Of a DNA stretch of 64,000 nt, positions 41,257 to 52,270 are shown piece after piece. The notes beneath the pieces are model-generated. The model did no database searches and was not told the origin of the DNA. It worked only from the letters and a program-made list of their open reading frames with translations. Location: NCBI GenBank assembly GCA_013399875.1, contig VXAZ01008167.1, positions 1,302,956 to 1,366,955 on the forward strand, in the 5' to 3' direction. How positions within the stretch are numbered: position 1 is the first letter of the stretch; each line of letters begins with the position of its first letter. Both the position numbers and the translations under genes were made by a program. Source of the stretch: Gymnorhina tibicen (taxonomy: Eukaryota > Chordata > Aves > Passeriformes > Artamidae).

Positions 41257-41271
41257 CATTGTTATGCAAAT
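41257..41271 (+). promoter_or_regulatory. Exact SOX-OCT composite binding motif
   Basis: CATTGTTATGCAAAT is an exact match to the composite element bound jointly by SOX2-type HMG factors (CATTGTT half) and POU5F1/OCT-type factors (ATGCAAAT half), with the canonical spacing. By established knowledge such sites drive enhancers in early embryo, stem-cell and neural cells. A match to the two-variant consensus is expected by chance well under once in 64 kb. About 60-90 bases downstream lies TAATTAG/AATTA homeodomain-type sequence (about 41330-41350), so 41240-41370 may be an enhancer core. Function is inferred from the motif only. Confidence 0.55.
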
Positions 41272-44200
41272 CAGCATGACGGCAGGGAGGATTTTTCCTC
41301 CAAGATCCTAGCAATGCCCACAGACATCAATTTTTAATTAGAAATTATCTGAAATATTAAACATGCCCATATGTGCACCGAAACACCTGTGAGAGTCCCC
41401 ATTCCTCCGCTGGGTTTGACAGCACACAGCTTAGTGTCCAGACCCAGCAGGGCTCACATGCAGTGAACAGCCCCACTACGGTGAGCGAGAGAAGGGCTTT
41501 AGGGAGCAGACGTCACTTGCCAAGGGAATGCTGGATGACACACAAAGATCAGATTTGTTCCCTGCAGAACACACTCCTTGCACATGCTGTGATGACAGAA
41601 TTTTTTCATCAAGAAAGCAACAGCAATGCCAATGGCTTTAAAAAGCTCCAAGAAGCTTGTTCAGGAAAATGGTTAAGGCAAGCTCGTCTTCAAATATTTT
41701 GTGAATGTTTTGGCCAGGCTTGCAGCTTCTGCTCCACTGAATACCAGCTTCTGTGATTTCCTCTCACAGACAAATAAATATTCCAAGAACTTATGGAATA
41801 CCTGATCTGCCAGTATTTTTATCCCTCTCATGGTCTGGAGCATTTAAGGTATGCTGAAACCTGATGGTGCAGACAAATACATCAAAACTTTAGGCATCTA
41901 TATGTTTTCAACACATCTTTTAGTACTAGAAGAGTATTTCACCAAAGAAACTCTACCAGGTGAACTCACTCTCTACCTGACATGAAATCTGGCACTTCAA
42001 ACATAGACAAACATAGATCTTTCTTGTTCATTCTCACAGGAACTCTGGGTCCATCCTGGAGCCATAACAGAAGGGTTACACCCACTGGCAAAGAAATTAT
42101 GTTCCAACATTTTGCCTAGAAGAGGCTTCCATCTGAATTTTTTTCTGGAAATGAGGATGCACTCCAACCCACCGGTCCTGCTGTACCTTTTAGAAGGATT
42201 CCCACATGAATATCCCGTGAGCTTCTGCAGCTGAGGAAAATTATGGCTGCCATGCTGTATGTGAGTAGTGCATTCATCCCCAAATACAGAAAAACAACCA
42301 GCTGGCAGGTACGGGACTCAAACTCAGCCTGCTATAGAAAAATATAAATTGCACAAGGCTGAAATCATCCTCTGTTAACAGTGAGTTGTATCTGACTTGC
42401 ACTGGCAGGAACACATTGTACATGGAGTAAAATAAGTGATCAGGGAAAACTGAAAGGGTGGAAACTGACTGAATTTCGATCAACGTAAAGGTTTCTGTAT
42501 GACATTCTCAATTTCAAAGCTGTTTCTAGACACCTAAGCAATTACATGGACTTGTTGTTATGAATTTTATCTCTGTTACATCCCTTTAAGGCAAGCAGTA
42601 TTCGGTTTCCTCTCCCAGATGGCAAATAACTATAGTAGATACATCATAAATGACCTGAGAACAGGAATATGAATATCTGGGGGTCTAGGCTTCCTGCAGG
42701 TCCTTGTGCTGTCCTTCCCTCTACTCGCTTCTTCTACCAGCAGAGTCAGAGCTGCAGCCCAAGCTGTCCCTATCCAAACATCACAGATGTGTTTGCAGAC
42801 TCAGCTGCACAGTGACACTGCTGGGGTGACATGGAAGGTGACATGCAGCTCACTCTCAGCCACGCTGAGAACCAGCAGCTTCTGGTGCAACACGGTGGGC
42901 TCTGCAGGATGAAGAGCTGGCTGCATGCGGAGAGGCAGCCCTGTCTGTCAGCTCCTGCTCAGCCTGCCCTGATAAACTCAGCCAATTACACTAATGGAAA
43001 AATTGCATTGAAGTTCTGCCAGTGCTTTGGCTCTCCCATGTTTTGCACCCCTTAATTTCAAAAAATAAATGCTTAGAGGTCACCCTGGCCTGATTAAATC
43101 ACAGGAATATACAGTGTCTGTTTTCAAAATTTGGTGACTACTAATTAATTTATGTCATCAAACAATTATTTTCTACCTCATTAGCCCATGAAATGTGAAG
43201 ATTGTGTCAGCACTTTTGCTGGCAGTCTCACACTCATTAGTTTGTAACCTTGTCCAAAAAAAGACAAAGAGAGAGAGGGAGAGAATACTATTCGACAACT
43301 TACAATGCGGTTTTGAAGCAACAGGTGCTGCAAACTGGAATTATTTTCACGTTTCCCTTGGTGCTAGATGACTGAAACACCACGAATTGGAAATATCTCT
43401 CACTCATGATTTGATGACTAATATATCATGAGAGAGGGAGTGGGGAAGTGGAGTGGCCAAGGGGAGGGCTGTTCTGTACACACATACCACAACCAAGAGT
43501 CACCATGTACTCAATCTGAAGGACTCACACAAGGTATTTGGGTCAGGTGACAGGGTTTTCACTTCTCAGATTATACGACAAGGATCTGAAACAGCTCTGC
43601 ATGGGAAATTGCGGGACACCACAGTCCAGCTCGCAAGAAGTGTAAGGGAGGTAAACTTGAGCTACCTGCCAACAATCATGTACATCGAATGAAGTTTCCC
43701 ACATTTTACTGTATATAAAAGAAGCAAATGGTTTTGGTGATCAGTTAAATGTTCCTGAGTAGGAGTTCTTTGTCCTTGACTGTTTGCTGACTTTCAGTAT
43801 GTTAGTTGCTCACCTGATTTATTTTTTAATGTTTCCTTGCCCAGACTTTTTTAGTTAATCTGTGTTAAGATTGATGTTCCTCACCATTTTAATTTTGAAC
43901 AGCATTGTTCAGCAGTAATGCTGGCCTTTTAGTCAGTAAAGTGCAGAATTCTGCATGGAAAACAGTTTCCTTAGAAAACATCATTCTTTAAAAAATCTGT
44001 GAGGGACATCTGTTTGTCAAGAAAATTGAAACATTTGGACAGGGCACAATTTTTCTTCTTCCTACTGAGCTTAAGATCAATTCTTTGAGTCTGAGTTCCC
44101 ATTGCCCCATTTAGGATGATCATTCGTGATGAATTGAATCTTTTCACTTTCCAGGACCATTCAATCATAGAAGATAAAAACTGAAGTACAAATGTGCACA

Positions 44201-46551
44201 AACTACATTTCTTATCGATCATCTCAGATCAAATTATACTTCTGTCAATAGAGTTTTTCTGGTCTTGGTTACAAAGCCACCGCTGACCTGCTCTGGTGCT
44301 GGTGACTGTCCTGCTTAAAGCAGAAGGCTGGGCAGGTGATTTCCAGAGTCCCCTCCAAGAAAGCTTTTATGGTTATGTAAATGTCTAAGTGGTGCTGAAG
44401 TGACATTTCACCATAATTCATTCCATTTCCTGTCTTCTTGTATCATGACTTGGAAAAAAATATTGATGTATTAGAATTAACAGAGAATTTCTAAACTTTT
44501 ATGAGAATTATTCAGGTTTTAAACAGGAATTTGACTTGTATTTAACTGCCAGTTAATGGTCATGCCTAGTGGCTAAGAATTCCAGTAAAAATAGCAATTT
44601 GAGGGGAAAGAAGGTCACAAGTTCAAGGTAGGCAGTGATGCCATGGGAGAACTGCCTTTGCCACAACCTGGGCAATCCTGACAGATTTACTCATACTTTA
44701 CTTATACCCTGTGCTCCTCAAATATAGAGAGAGTGGCCAAATAACATGATTAAATGCCAAAAGTCAGTGATATGGACATTCTTCACTGTGCCATTAAAAG
44801 ACTCTGGAACATTTTCAGTCAAATGAAATTTCTTCCAAATATTCATTGAAGACAAAACACTACAGAAGACATAACACTAAGAAGGGTTTCCAGCACATAA
44901 GGCTGCTATTAAAGCTCTGGGCATTCTGGTCATGTCTGACCTGAGACACAAAAGGACCATTTTGTCCTAAGGTTTTTTGTGACTTTTCCATTCTATAAAA
45001 GTTCTCCCAGTTTCTTGTCCTAATATCACTACCAAATAAACATGAGTTTTGAGGCTTGGTAAGTGACAGAGTTACAGAATGGACAGTGTAAAAAAGTAAT
45101 TCTGAAGTTGAAATATCAAGTTTTCTTCATTACCTGCACAGGAAAATTCCCCAGTTTAGTAGCTGAAAATCTAAAGAGATGTGAAACTCAGCAGTTTCAG
45201 TTCACAGAATGTACTGAAAACATTCTTTTGATTTGCATAGGGTCACATTTATATAGCTTCTCTAGAGTTTCATATTCAAAGAAATTAGATATTCATGTAT
45301 CAAAACCAGGGTAAAAATATTGGCTCCAGTTAACCCAGTGGTATCTTTGAAACTCATTGTTCGGTTGGCTGAAATTTGCTGAAACTGGTAAATTCACATC
45401 GGTGAATTTCCCTGCAAGTCTTTTGATGTTAATGCCGAAATGCCAAATGATCCACCTCAGAGACAAGTACAATAGATTTTAACTATAGTTAAATAAATAG
45501 TTAAAACAAGAAATAAAACAGTTCCTGGGAAAAATTACATAAAATCTAAGGGACTGTAATAGAGAATTACAACACGTCTCAACATTTTATGAGTTTTCTC
45601 ATTAAGCTCCACAGCAGAGATAAACTTCTCAGTTAAATTCTATGGTAGGACTCTAAAGAAAATCTATATTATTTTATCACACCAGTGGTTGCATGTTCAT
45701 GGCGAGATTAGGACACATTGTTCTAAGTAGTGTATTAGCATATATTCTACGGACCAAAGTCTGAAAGTTAGACTTAACCAAAAAAATCCCACCCTACTTA
45801 AAACATTTGAACAACTGAACTTTTTACTCAGTTATACAATGCTCATATTTGTCTTTCACAAATAAATTATTGAAAATCATATTTTCATAAAAAACATGTA
45901 CTTTTTTAAGACTATATGTTCCTGGGTTTTTTTCAAAGCAGTTCTACCTCATTTCCACCTCTTTCCTCTTAGGCTGATGTAAATATTCAAACACATTACA
46001 CAAAACCATTTACAGGAACAAAATTCAGCTTGAGGCTGACAGCATGCCTAAGCACTATCGCTCCAAAGAATTTTTCTGGTGGCATGATAAAAACACCTGA
46101 AAATAAGGAGTTAATAAACCAATATCTCTTTGACCATAATACCACGCCACTTCTGTTATACAGTAGGTGTTTACTTCTTGTGGAAAACCAGTTCATTTTC
46201 TTAAGCAGTGGTATGGTTTAAGGAATCTGTGGGTGCAATATTGAAAGCCCACAGGTTGGCTTTTCTGTTTGTTCCATAAATATTTATTTCCAGTAAATAG
46301 ACAGAATTTCCCAGTGTCCCCAAATAGTCGCAGCAATAGTCACAGCATCAGTCACATCGATGAGTCTTGGCAGAGACTGACGTCTTCAGCACTGGAAAAT
46401 CAGCCAGCGTTACAAGGAGATCCCCTTGTTTTAAATTATGAAAAACAAGCGAGTTAACGAGATTGGTTCCCTCCACCACTGTGTCCCATGCTCCCCTCCC
46501 CACTGCTCATTTAGCAAAAACAGTGGTAAAGAATAAAAGAAGTTCTGTTTT

Positions 46552-46878
46552 CTACCAACAGACTTTGAACCCACTCAGTTCACCTTCCTGTATATATTTT
46601 CTACTGCTTTTTCTGAGCTTTGTACTTCCTGAACCGCAGAAGTACCTACGCACTCTGTTTCCTGTCATTAAGATGCGAGTATAAGCTTTTACATAACTTG
46701 AGTGTTCAGACCTCCAGTGGCCTAATTCTCCTCTCTCTCCCACCAGATTTATCACACTATTATTTTTCAGATACTGCTTAATTTTACCAGAGTCCACTAG
46801 CATGAGGCCTAAATACCTCAGGTCAATCAGCCTGGAGAAATTATACCGTTCATAGCTACTTTCACTTCCGACACCCAT
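46552..46878 (-). CDS. Unrecognised 108-codon ATG frame, doubtful gene
   Basis: It starts at a genuine ATG (MGVGSESSYERYNF) and ends at TAG. Composition is hydrophilic and Tyr/Arg/Ser-rich, with no membrane segment, signal peptide or known motif. No promoter, splice signal or polyadenylation signal clearly belongs to it, and shorter plus-strand frames overlap it. Frames of this length are expected occasionally in 64 kb, so chance is the leading explanation. Confidence 0.1.
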   Translation of the reverse strand: MGVGSESSYERYNFSRLIDLRYLGLMLVDSGKIKQYLKNNSVINLVGERGELGHWRSEHSSYVKAYTRILMTGNRVRRYFCGSGSTKLRKSSRKYIQEGELSGFKVCW

Positions 46879-49800
46879 GTGAATGCATGTGATGTGGTTT
46901 GGGGTGAGGAGATAAGTAGGCAGCGTGACGTCCTTGTTGGAGGAGTATTATTTAAAGTTTATTGATATGACCAATTTTCCCCCTTCAGCCGTGAATTTAC
47001 CAAAAGGTGCTCCAACCCATTAATTGCCTCTAGGCTGGTTCCGTGCCAAAAGAAAGGTGAATTACACAACTGCCCTAAACAAACTGGGGCTGGAGATGGA
47101 AAATATTTCTCTCTGTGTCTCTCTACTGCACGTCATGGGATTTATTATTCCAGGTTGCTCTTTGATAGATTGCACGACAACAACAATTAACAGCACTTAC
47201 TCTGATTATGAGGCCACCCCCCACCTGATGCTCAGTGATAAGCACCACTAAAGAAGGAAGAGGTCACACCATTACTTCCTTTTCCCACTCTCCTCTCTCC
47301 ATCATTTGTTTGTAGGACATGTTTGCTTAAGGTAATGTGGGATGGTGCATCTCTGAACCCTACCCTTGAGTCCTGCTGCGACTCAGTTACACCCCGTGCT
47401 CTGCACACTGCAGGTGGTATTTTCACCTAAGTTTCAACAAATTTGTCAGTGTGCAGTAGATGTCAGTACTGAGACACATCCCTTTTTGGGTAAGAAATAA
47501 CCCTTGTCCTGAAACTCAATTCTATTCATTTTCCCAGTTCTAACCTGAAGCTTAGCTGGGGGACATGGGAATTGTGGTGGTCTGCTGTACAGGCTAAACC
47601 CCAGCTTTGGTGAGGATAGAGGCAGGACTCTCTGGTGACCACTGTCTGCCTGTAGAGAGCAATTTGTAATTATGATAGCATGTGCCCAGACTGGTTTTTA
47701 GCGATATGAAATTGAAGACAGGGAAATAACCAAACTAAAGAGAGCTCAATTAAACACTGAAATCTGAAAAAAAAAAACCCACAAAAATTCCAACATCCTT
47801 CCTCCTGTAGTCCTCCTTAATAAACAAAGCACAAAGACACTGGAACCTGAAAATTTGATGAGGTTGAAAGTGGACCAAAAACCAGTACTCACAGAGACAG
47901 GGAAGACCAGACCCGGCTCATGTACAAGGTTGAGGGTAGAGGGGTTATATACTAGAAAATCAACTGCAAAATGCTAGGTGACATTCCAGTATACTTATAT
48001 CTATTATGCTTCTTTCAGAACAATTATAATCTCATTAAAGTGTGAAATACTAAAACTAAATCCTTCAGCACACTTTCCTGAGCAAAAGGAAAAATTAAGC
48101 ACTGGTGACCATCTACATAAGTGATCTTTGTACAGGATCTGGTAGAATATCATTAGAGATTTTTAACTTTTTATTTAATAGTGGTGAAGGACAGGTGAGC
48201 AGACAGTTTTCATGAAAATATTTAATGCTTAATGCTTTTAATGTTTAATGTTGTTCAAGACATTTGGAGAGTTACACAAATAGGTGCCATCAGGCACAAA
48301 AATTCTTTCTACTGCACATGCAAATTGCAGTACCAGACATGAACAGGGATCCATGTCACTCTGCTGCGACCTTTGTGTTCCAATGCTTTCTTGAATCTTT
48401 GGATGCAGGATGTTCTTGGAACTGGATATAGCTGGATATTTTATATAGATTCAGCTATAGACACAGTTGATGTTAATGTGATTCAACACATTCTCTCATC
48501 TTTCAAAAGTTATGTCAGTATTGGCAGTCACTGCAACCACACTTCCACCGGAAAATTTTGGGACATTTGTTCTGCTGACAATGAAGGGGAAGTTCATTTT
48601 TAAATATTATTTACTTATTTCTCCCCAGTGTTTGTGTAGAAAGAAACTTTATTAGCAGAATGGATTACACCAGACAGGGACCAGCACAACAGAGAAAGAT
48701 TTCAACCCATGCAAATAGGTGTGCTTTTATAAGTTTTCCCCCACAGGGGACTTACAATATTTTCATGCACAGGTAAAAGAATAAATTATTCCACAGCATT
48801 TCAGTGTGAGAACATTTCCCTGTGATGTGGAAATTCTAGGTTCAAGGTCTTACTTTACCTAGTTCAGAGCAGGAACTTAAATTTCATTCTCATCCACTAC
48901 AGGTGAGAGGTCTAATGATTCAATAATTTCTCTAGAGCAACAAATGTTACTTTTTAAAAGTTGGAAAACTGAAAAGAGGCCTGAGGAAGATGCATCTCAG
49001 AAGAGTCTCATGGTTTGAGTATACATCCAAGACAGAAAAAAGTCAGGGTTACATTCTGTTTTGAAGTGGGTCGAGCAGGAAGTTGGACTGGTTTAGGGGC
49101 ACATGCTGTTTCCCAATGAAAGTCATACACAAGTTTCAATCACAATGAATCATCGCATTCCTCAGGGAAAGGAAAAAAAAAAGAAAGAAAAAGAATCCAA
49201 ATCCTCTACCACTTCCTTGGAAGTTTTCCAGTCAATTCTAGTACATACCTGATCCAACAGTCTCCTGAATACTGTGGGCATATTTCCATTGACCTCAAAA
49301 AGACTTTTCATAAGGCTCAGGTAAATCACATACAGTTATTGCAAGAGAATTTAGGATTGCACAGAGGGAAGAGACTTAGACGGAGAAAACTGTTGATTCT
49401 TAAAATGAGAGGGAGCAAGGACTGTGGTAAGTCACTCAGACCACATTTGAGTCAGGAAACAAGAACTGGGTGTGGAGAAAGTAGTGATCACTGGACTCTA
49501 AAGCACACTTCTCTCAAATTTCCAAAGATACTGGAGGCAGACATTCTGAAATTGGTTTGAGTCATCATGTTCCAGCGCTTGTAAAACAGTGAAGAGGAGA
49601 TGATGAGTGAAATGAACGGTTTCTTTACCTCAAAACTATCCTGTTCTTCTCTCATAGTGAAGGCATGAGTGACTCACAGTACAAAAGACATGAGGGTTTA
49701 ATGTGTAACAAGAAAGATAGCAAAAATGGGTAAAAAGCTGACCTTTCACACACATTGGGAATGACAGTGGAAAGCTCAGTGCACTTCATTCCTTAAAGTA

Positions 49801-51589
49801 CGTAGCAAGATAAATACTCAGGACTGACTCTTCCAACAAAAGAATTTCCTTTTTGCCCACAGTGGTCAGGGGCATTACAGAGGAATCTCTCCAACCTTAT
49901 CCTCCATATTTGTGGTCAAAGAAGCTTTTGCCAGCTGTGCTAGTGGATGAATGATGGAGTTACTGAATCATCTTTACAGCTATCAAATCTATGAGAGTAC
50001 AGAGAGCCTGGCCATTGGGGCTTCCAAATCAGGTAGAAAAAGCTTGTTTATTCAATCAAACAAATATGAGTAATGGGTTGACCATAAATGTCTGAGACAT
50101 TGATCTTGAAGAAAGGCTGGGAATGGAGACATGCCGAAAGCTTGGGAACACTTCAAAATTAGCCTGAAAGGCTAGCCTTGCTGTTGCCAAAAGCACTGAT
50201 TCACTGAAGGTAAAATTCTTTGAGAAAGCGTTTCCAGTAATATTTGCATTGTTTTCCTATCAGTTCATGCCGGTTTCATGCCAGTTCTCAGGCTTCAAGA
50301 TTTCCAGCTTTGCCAAGCAGGGGATCCCTAAGTTCCATTCATTACCAAAAATGTTTTCACTCAGAGGAACAGCTGTAAGGCTCAAGAGCTATTCAAGCTT
50401 TTACAGATAACTGAGAAAAAGTGTCATTTTCCAAAGTACTCACAAGTAAGGTACTTATGATCCCTTCACAAATGAATATGAAAACTTGTGTTATTAAAAA
50501 TTAACTGGGTGCAGCCAACTGAAGAACTGCAGAACTGACTTTTATTTAAATCACCGTATGATACAATGGAGCTTCCTTGCCTTTGGTTGTGCTTACACCA
50601 AAAACATGGATTATAAAAAAGTGAAAAATAGATTTTGTTTAATAACAAGGAAGAAGCCGTATCAAAAGTTCATCAAGGATTCTAATTCCTGCTTCACCCT
50701 GTTACTGATGGCCCAGAAGTCTAAATCTTAGAAGACTAAGCATCAAAGAGTTTCTAGGGAGAACTAAAGGGAAAACAATACTAGGAATGCATTAATCCCA
50801 TGTTACTGATGTAGAGAACCAGAAGCAGCAGAGTTTAAGCAGCATCAATTCACATTAGAAGCTTGTGGTAGGATACTCTACCCATTTCCTGAGTCAGAGA
50901 CTCATGTCTCAACCACAAGACTATCATTCTTCCCTATAGATACTTTCCCTTAATTCCTGAGGGCTGGTAATGTTTAGTGGACAGAATTACATTTTTGTTG
51001 TTCTGCTTTTTCAGATGCTCTCTATGAAGCAAGATAACCACGTGTTAGAGGAAGGGTCATGTTTCCTGATGAAGTCAACAGTAGAATGTCCGGACTTCAG
51101 CTGATGCTGTAGCACACGCTTAGTGCTACCAAGCAAATCCTTTGAACAATGTATAGAGAAATCATTTCTCCCATTCACCTTAATGTCACACTCTGCACCT
51201 TGAGAGAAAGCAGTGTTTCCGTATAGAGCACATTCATATCCTAGGAGGAAAATATCAGAAAATAATTAAGCATATGAATTTAGGATTATTATTCCTATGG
51301 TTTTATTACCATTAGACCTCACGAGGAAAAGATCTGAATGGAGAGGTTGCTATCACATTTAAATGTGGGGCAGTTCTACTGAGAATGGTTGAAAACAACT
51401 TCAGCCTCAAGGGGTACTGACTTCTGTTGAGAGACATAGGTGTTGGCTCTCTGTGTCTTCCAGGAAACGTAAGGAAGGTGGAAAAGAACATATTCCTAGT
51501 AGAAGGAAGGGTGATAAACTTGTGCCTTCTTCTCCCCTCCTCCCAAAATATGTGTAGCATATTCTATGCAAAACTAAAAGTAATTCTTA

Positions 51590-51835
51590 TGTAGCCAGAC
51601 ATAGCTATCGTAGCCTCAATGGGATTGCAAACAGATCGATTAGAAGAAACAAATTGCAGCCCCAGCATGAATGGAGCAAGTGGTGGTACTGTGTGTGCTC
51701 CAAGGACTGGATTTTCCCTGAGTATCTGTTGCAGTGTGCCCTGGCCAGCCCCAGCCAGCAATACATATGGGACCAGCCAGTGCATTGGTCTGATACCCCC
51801 AGAGCCCAAGAGCAGTACCCAGAGGGCTGCAGGGT
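51590..51835. other. Sequence upstream of the CpG-rich block
   Basis: Overlapping frames run through here into the CpG block (plus 51619-51930 and 51654-51920, minus 51564-51851). One plus frame has a Trp- and Cys-rich stretch including EQYPEGCRVCSHCH, with two CxxC-like pairs. No family is recognised. If the downstream block is an LTR, this could be its U3 or adjacent retroviral sequence; TGTAGCC at 51590 is one possible left end. Confidence 0.25.
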
Positions 51836-52270
51836 ATGCAGCCACTGCCATCTCCTCCCCTTTCTACTCTATATTTGGTTTCCCCTCCAGAAAGTTCTCT
51901 GTTCCTCAGTTCCTCATTAGACCATGTTAACCCTCGCCCCCACCCTCGCCTGTTACCATTGGTTCTGTGCCCTGTCTCCCACCTCTGTAATGGTTATCCC
52001 ATTGGTGGTTATGTGCTTCCCCCTCCCATGTCGTGGGGTAGAAAATCCCACGGCACGGGCATTGTTCGTCTTCTTCGCGCCTACCCGCGTTTTAGTAAAG
52101 TTCCGTTCAATCCCGAAGAAGTCCTCTCCGCCTCTTTCCTACCTCCTCCCGCGCGACGAAAACATCGGTGAGTTAGGTGGGCCCGAACTGGATCTCCGCT
52201 GACTCTCCCTCGCGCCCCCATGAGCGGCTCCGTCACCCTCTCCAACCCGTGCGGGCGGGTGCTCGGCGCT
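51836..52270 (+). promoter_or_regulatory. CpG-rich CCAAT-box promoter-like block, possible old LTR
   Basis: In otherwise CpG-poor DNA this block is pyrimidine- and CpG-rich, with CpGs concentrated at 52031-52260. It has two inverted CCAAT boxes (ATTGG at 51958-51962 and 52001-52005), a TATA-like TAGAAAA at 52039-52045, a polyadenylation-like AGTAAA at 52094-52099, a pyrimidine-rich stretch and a strong splice donor G|GTGAGT at 52167-52168. That order fits a retroviral LTR U3-R-U5 with leader, or the promoter and first exon of a plus-strand transcript. I could not find TG...CA ends with a matching target-site duplication, a primer-binding site or a second LTR, so the LTR reading is unproven. 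Confidence 0.45.

Larger units (their letters stand above)
41372..51835. other. Long stretch of unique sequence, no gene seen
   Basis: Octamer motifs lie at 45231-45238, 48318-48325, 48709-48716 and 50242-50249. The stretch 43080-43240 holds TAATTAAT and several ATTA cores and looks like a conserved non-coding element, though this cannot be tested here. The longest frames are 127 codons at 41373-41756 (GTG start) and an ATG-started 108-codon minus frame at 46552-46878, annotated separately. No repeat family is recognised. Confidence 0.5.

Noticed and set aside
41373..41756. 127-codon plus-strand frame
   Set aside because: GTG start, no domain, and low-information Ser/Gln-rich composition. 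It lies next to the candidate enhancer but shows no exon signals.
47570..47620. TGTGGTGGTCTGCTG as the start of a second LTR
   Set aside because: It recalls the reverse complement of the LTR end at 60956, but the similarity stops after about 10 bases and no other LTR part follows.
52179..52195. TGGGCCCGAACTGGATC as a retroviral primer-binding site
   Set aside because: Its reverse complement does not have the layout of a tRNA 3' end: the T-loop-like TTCG would lie too close to the terminal CCA. It is also not adjacent to a clear LTR end.
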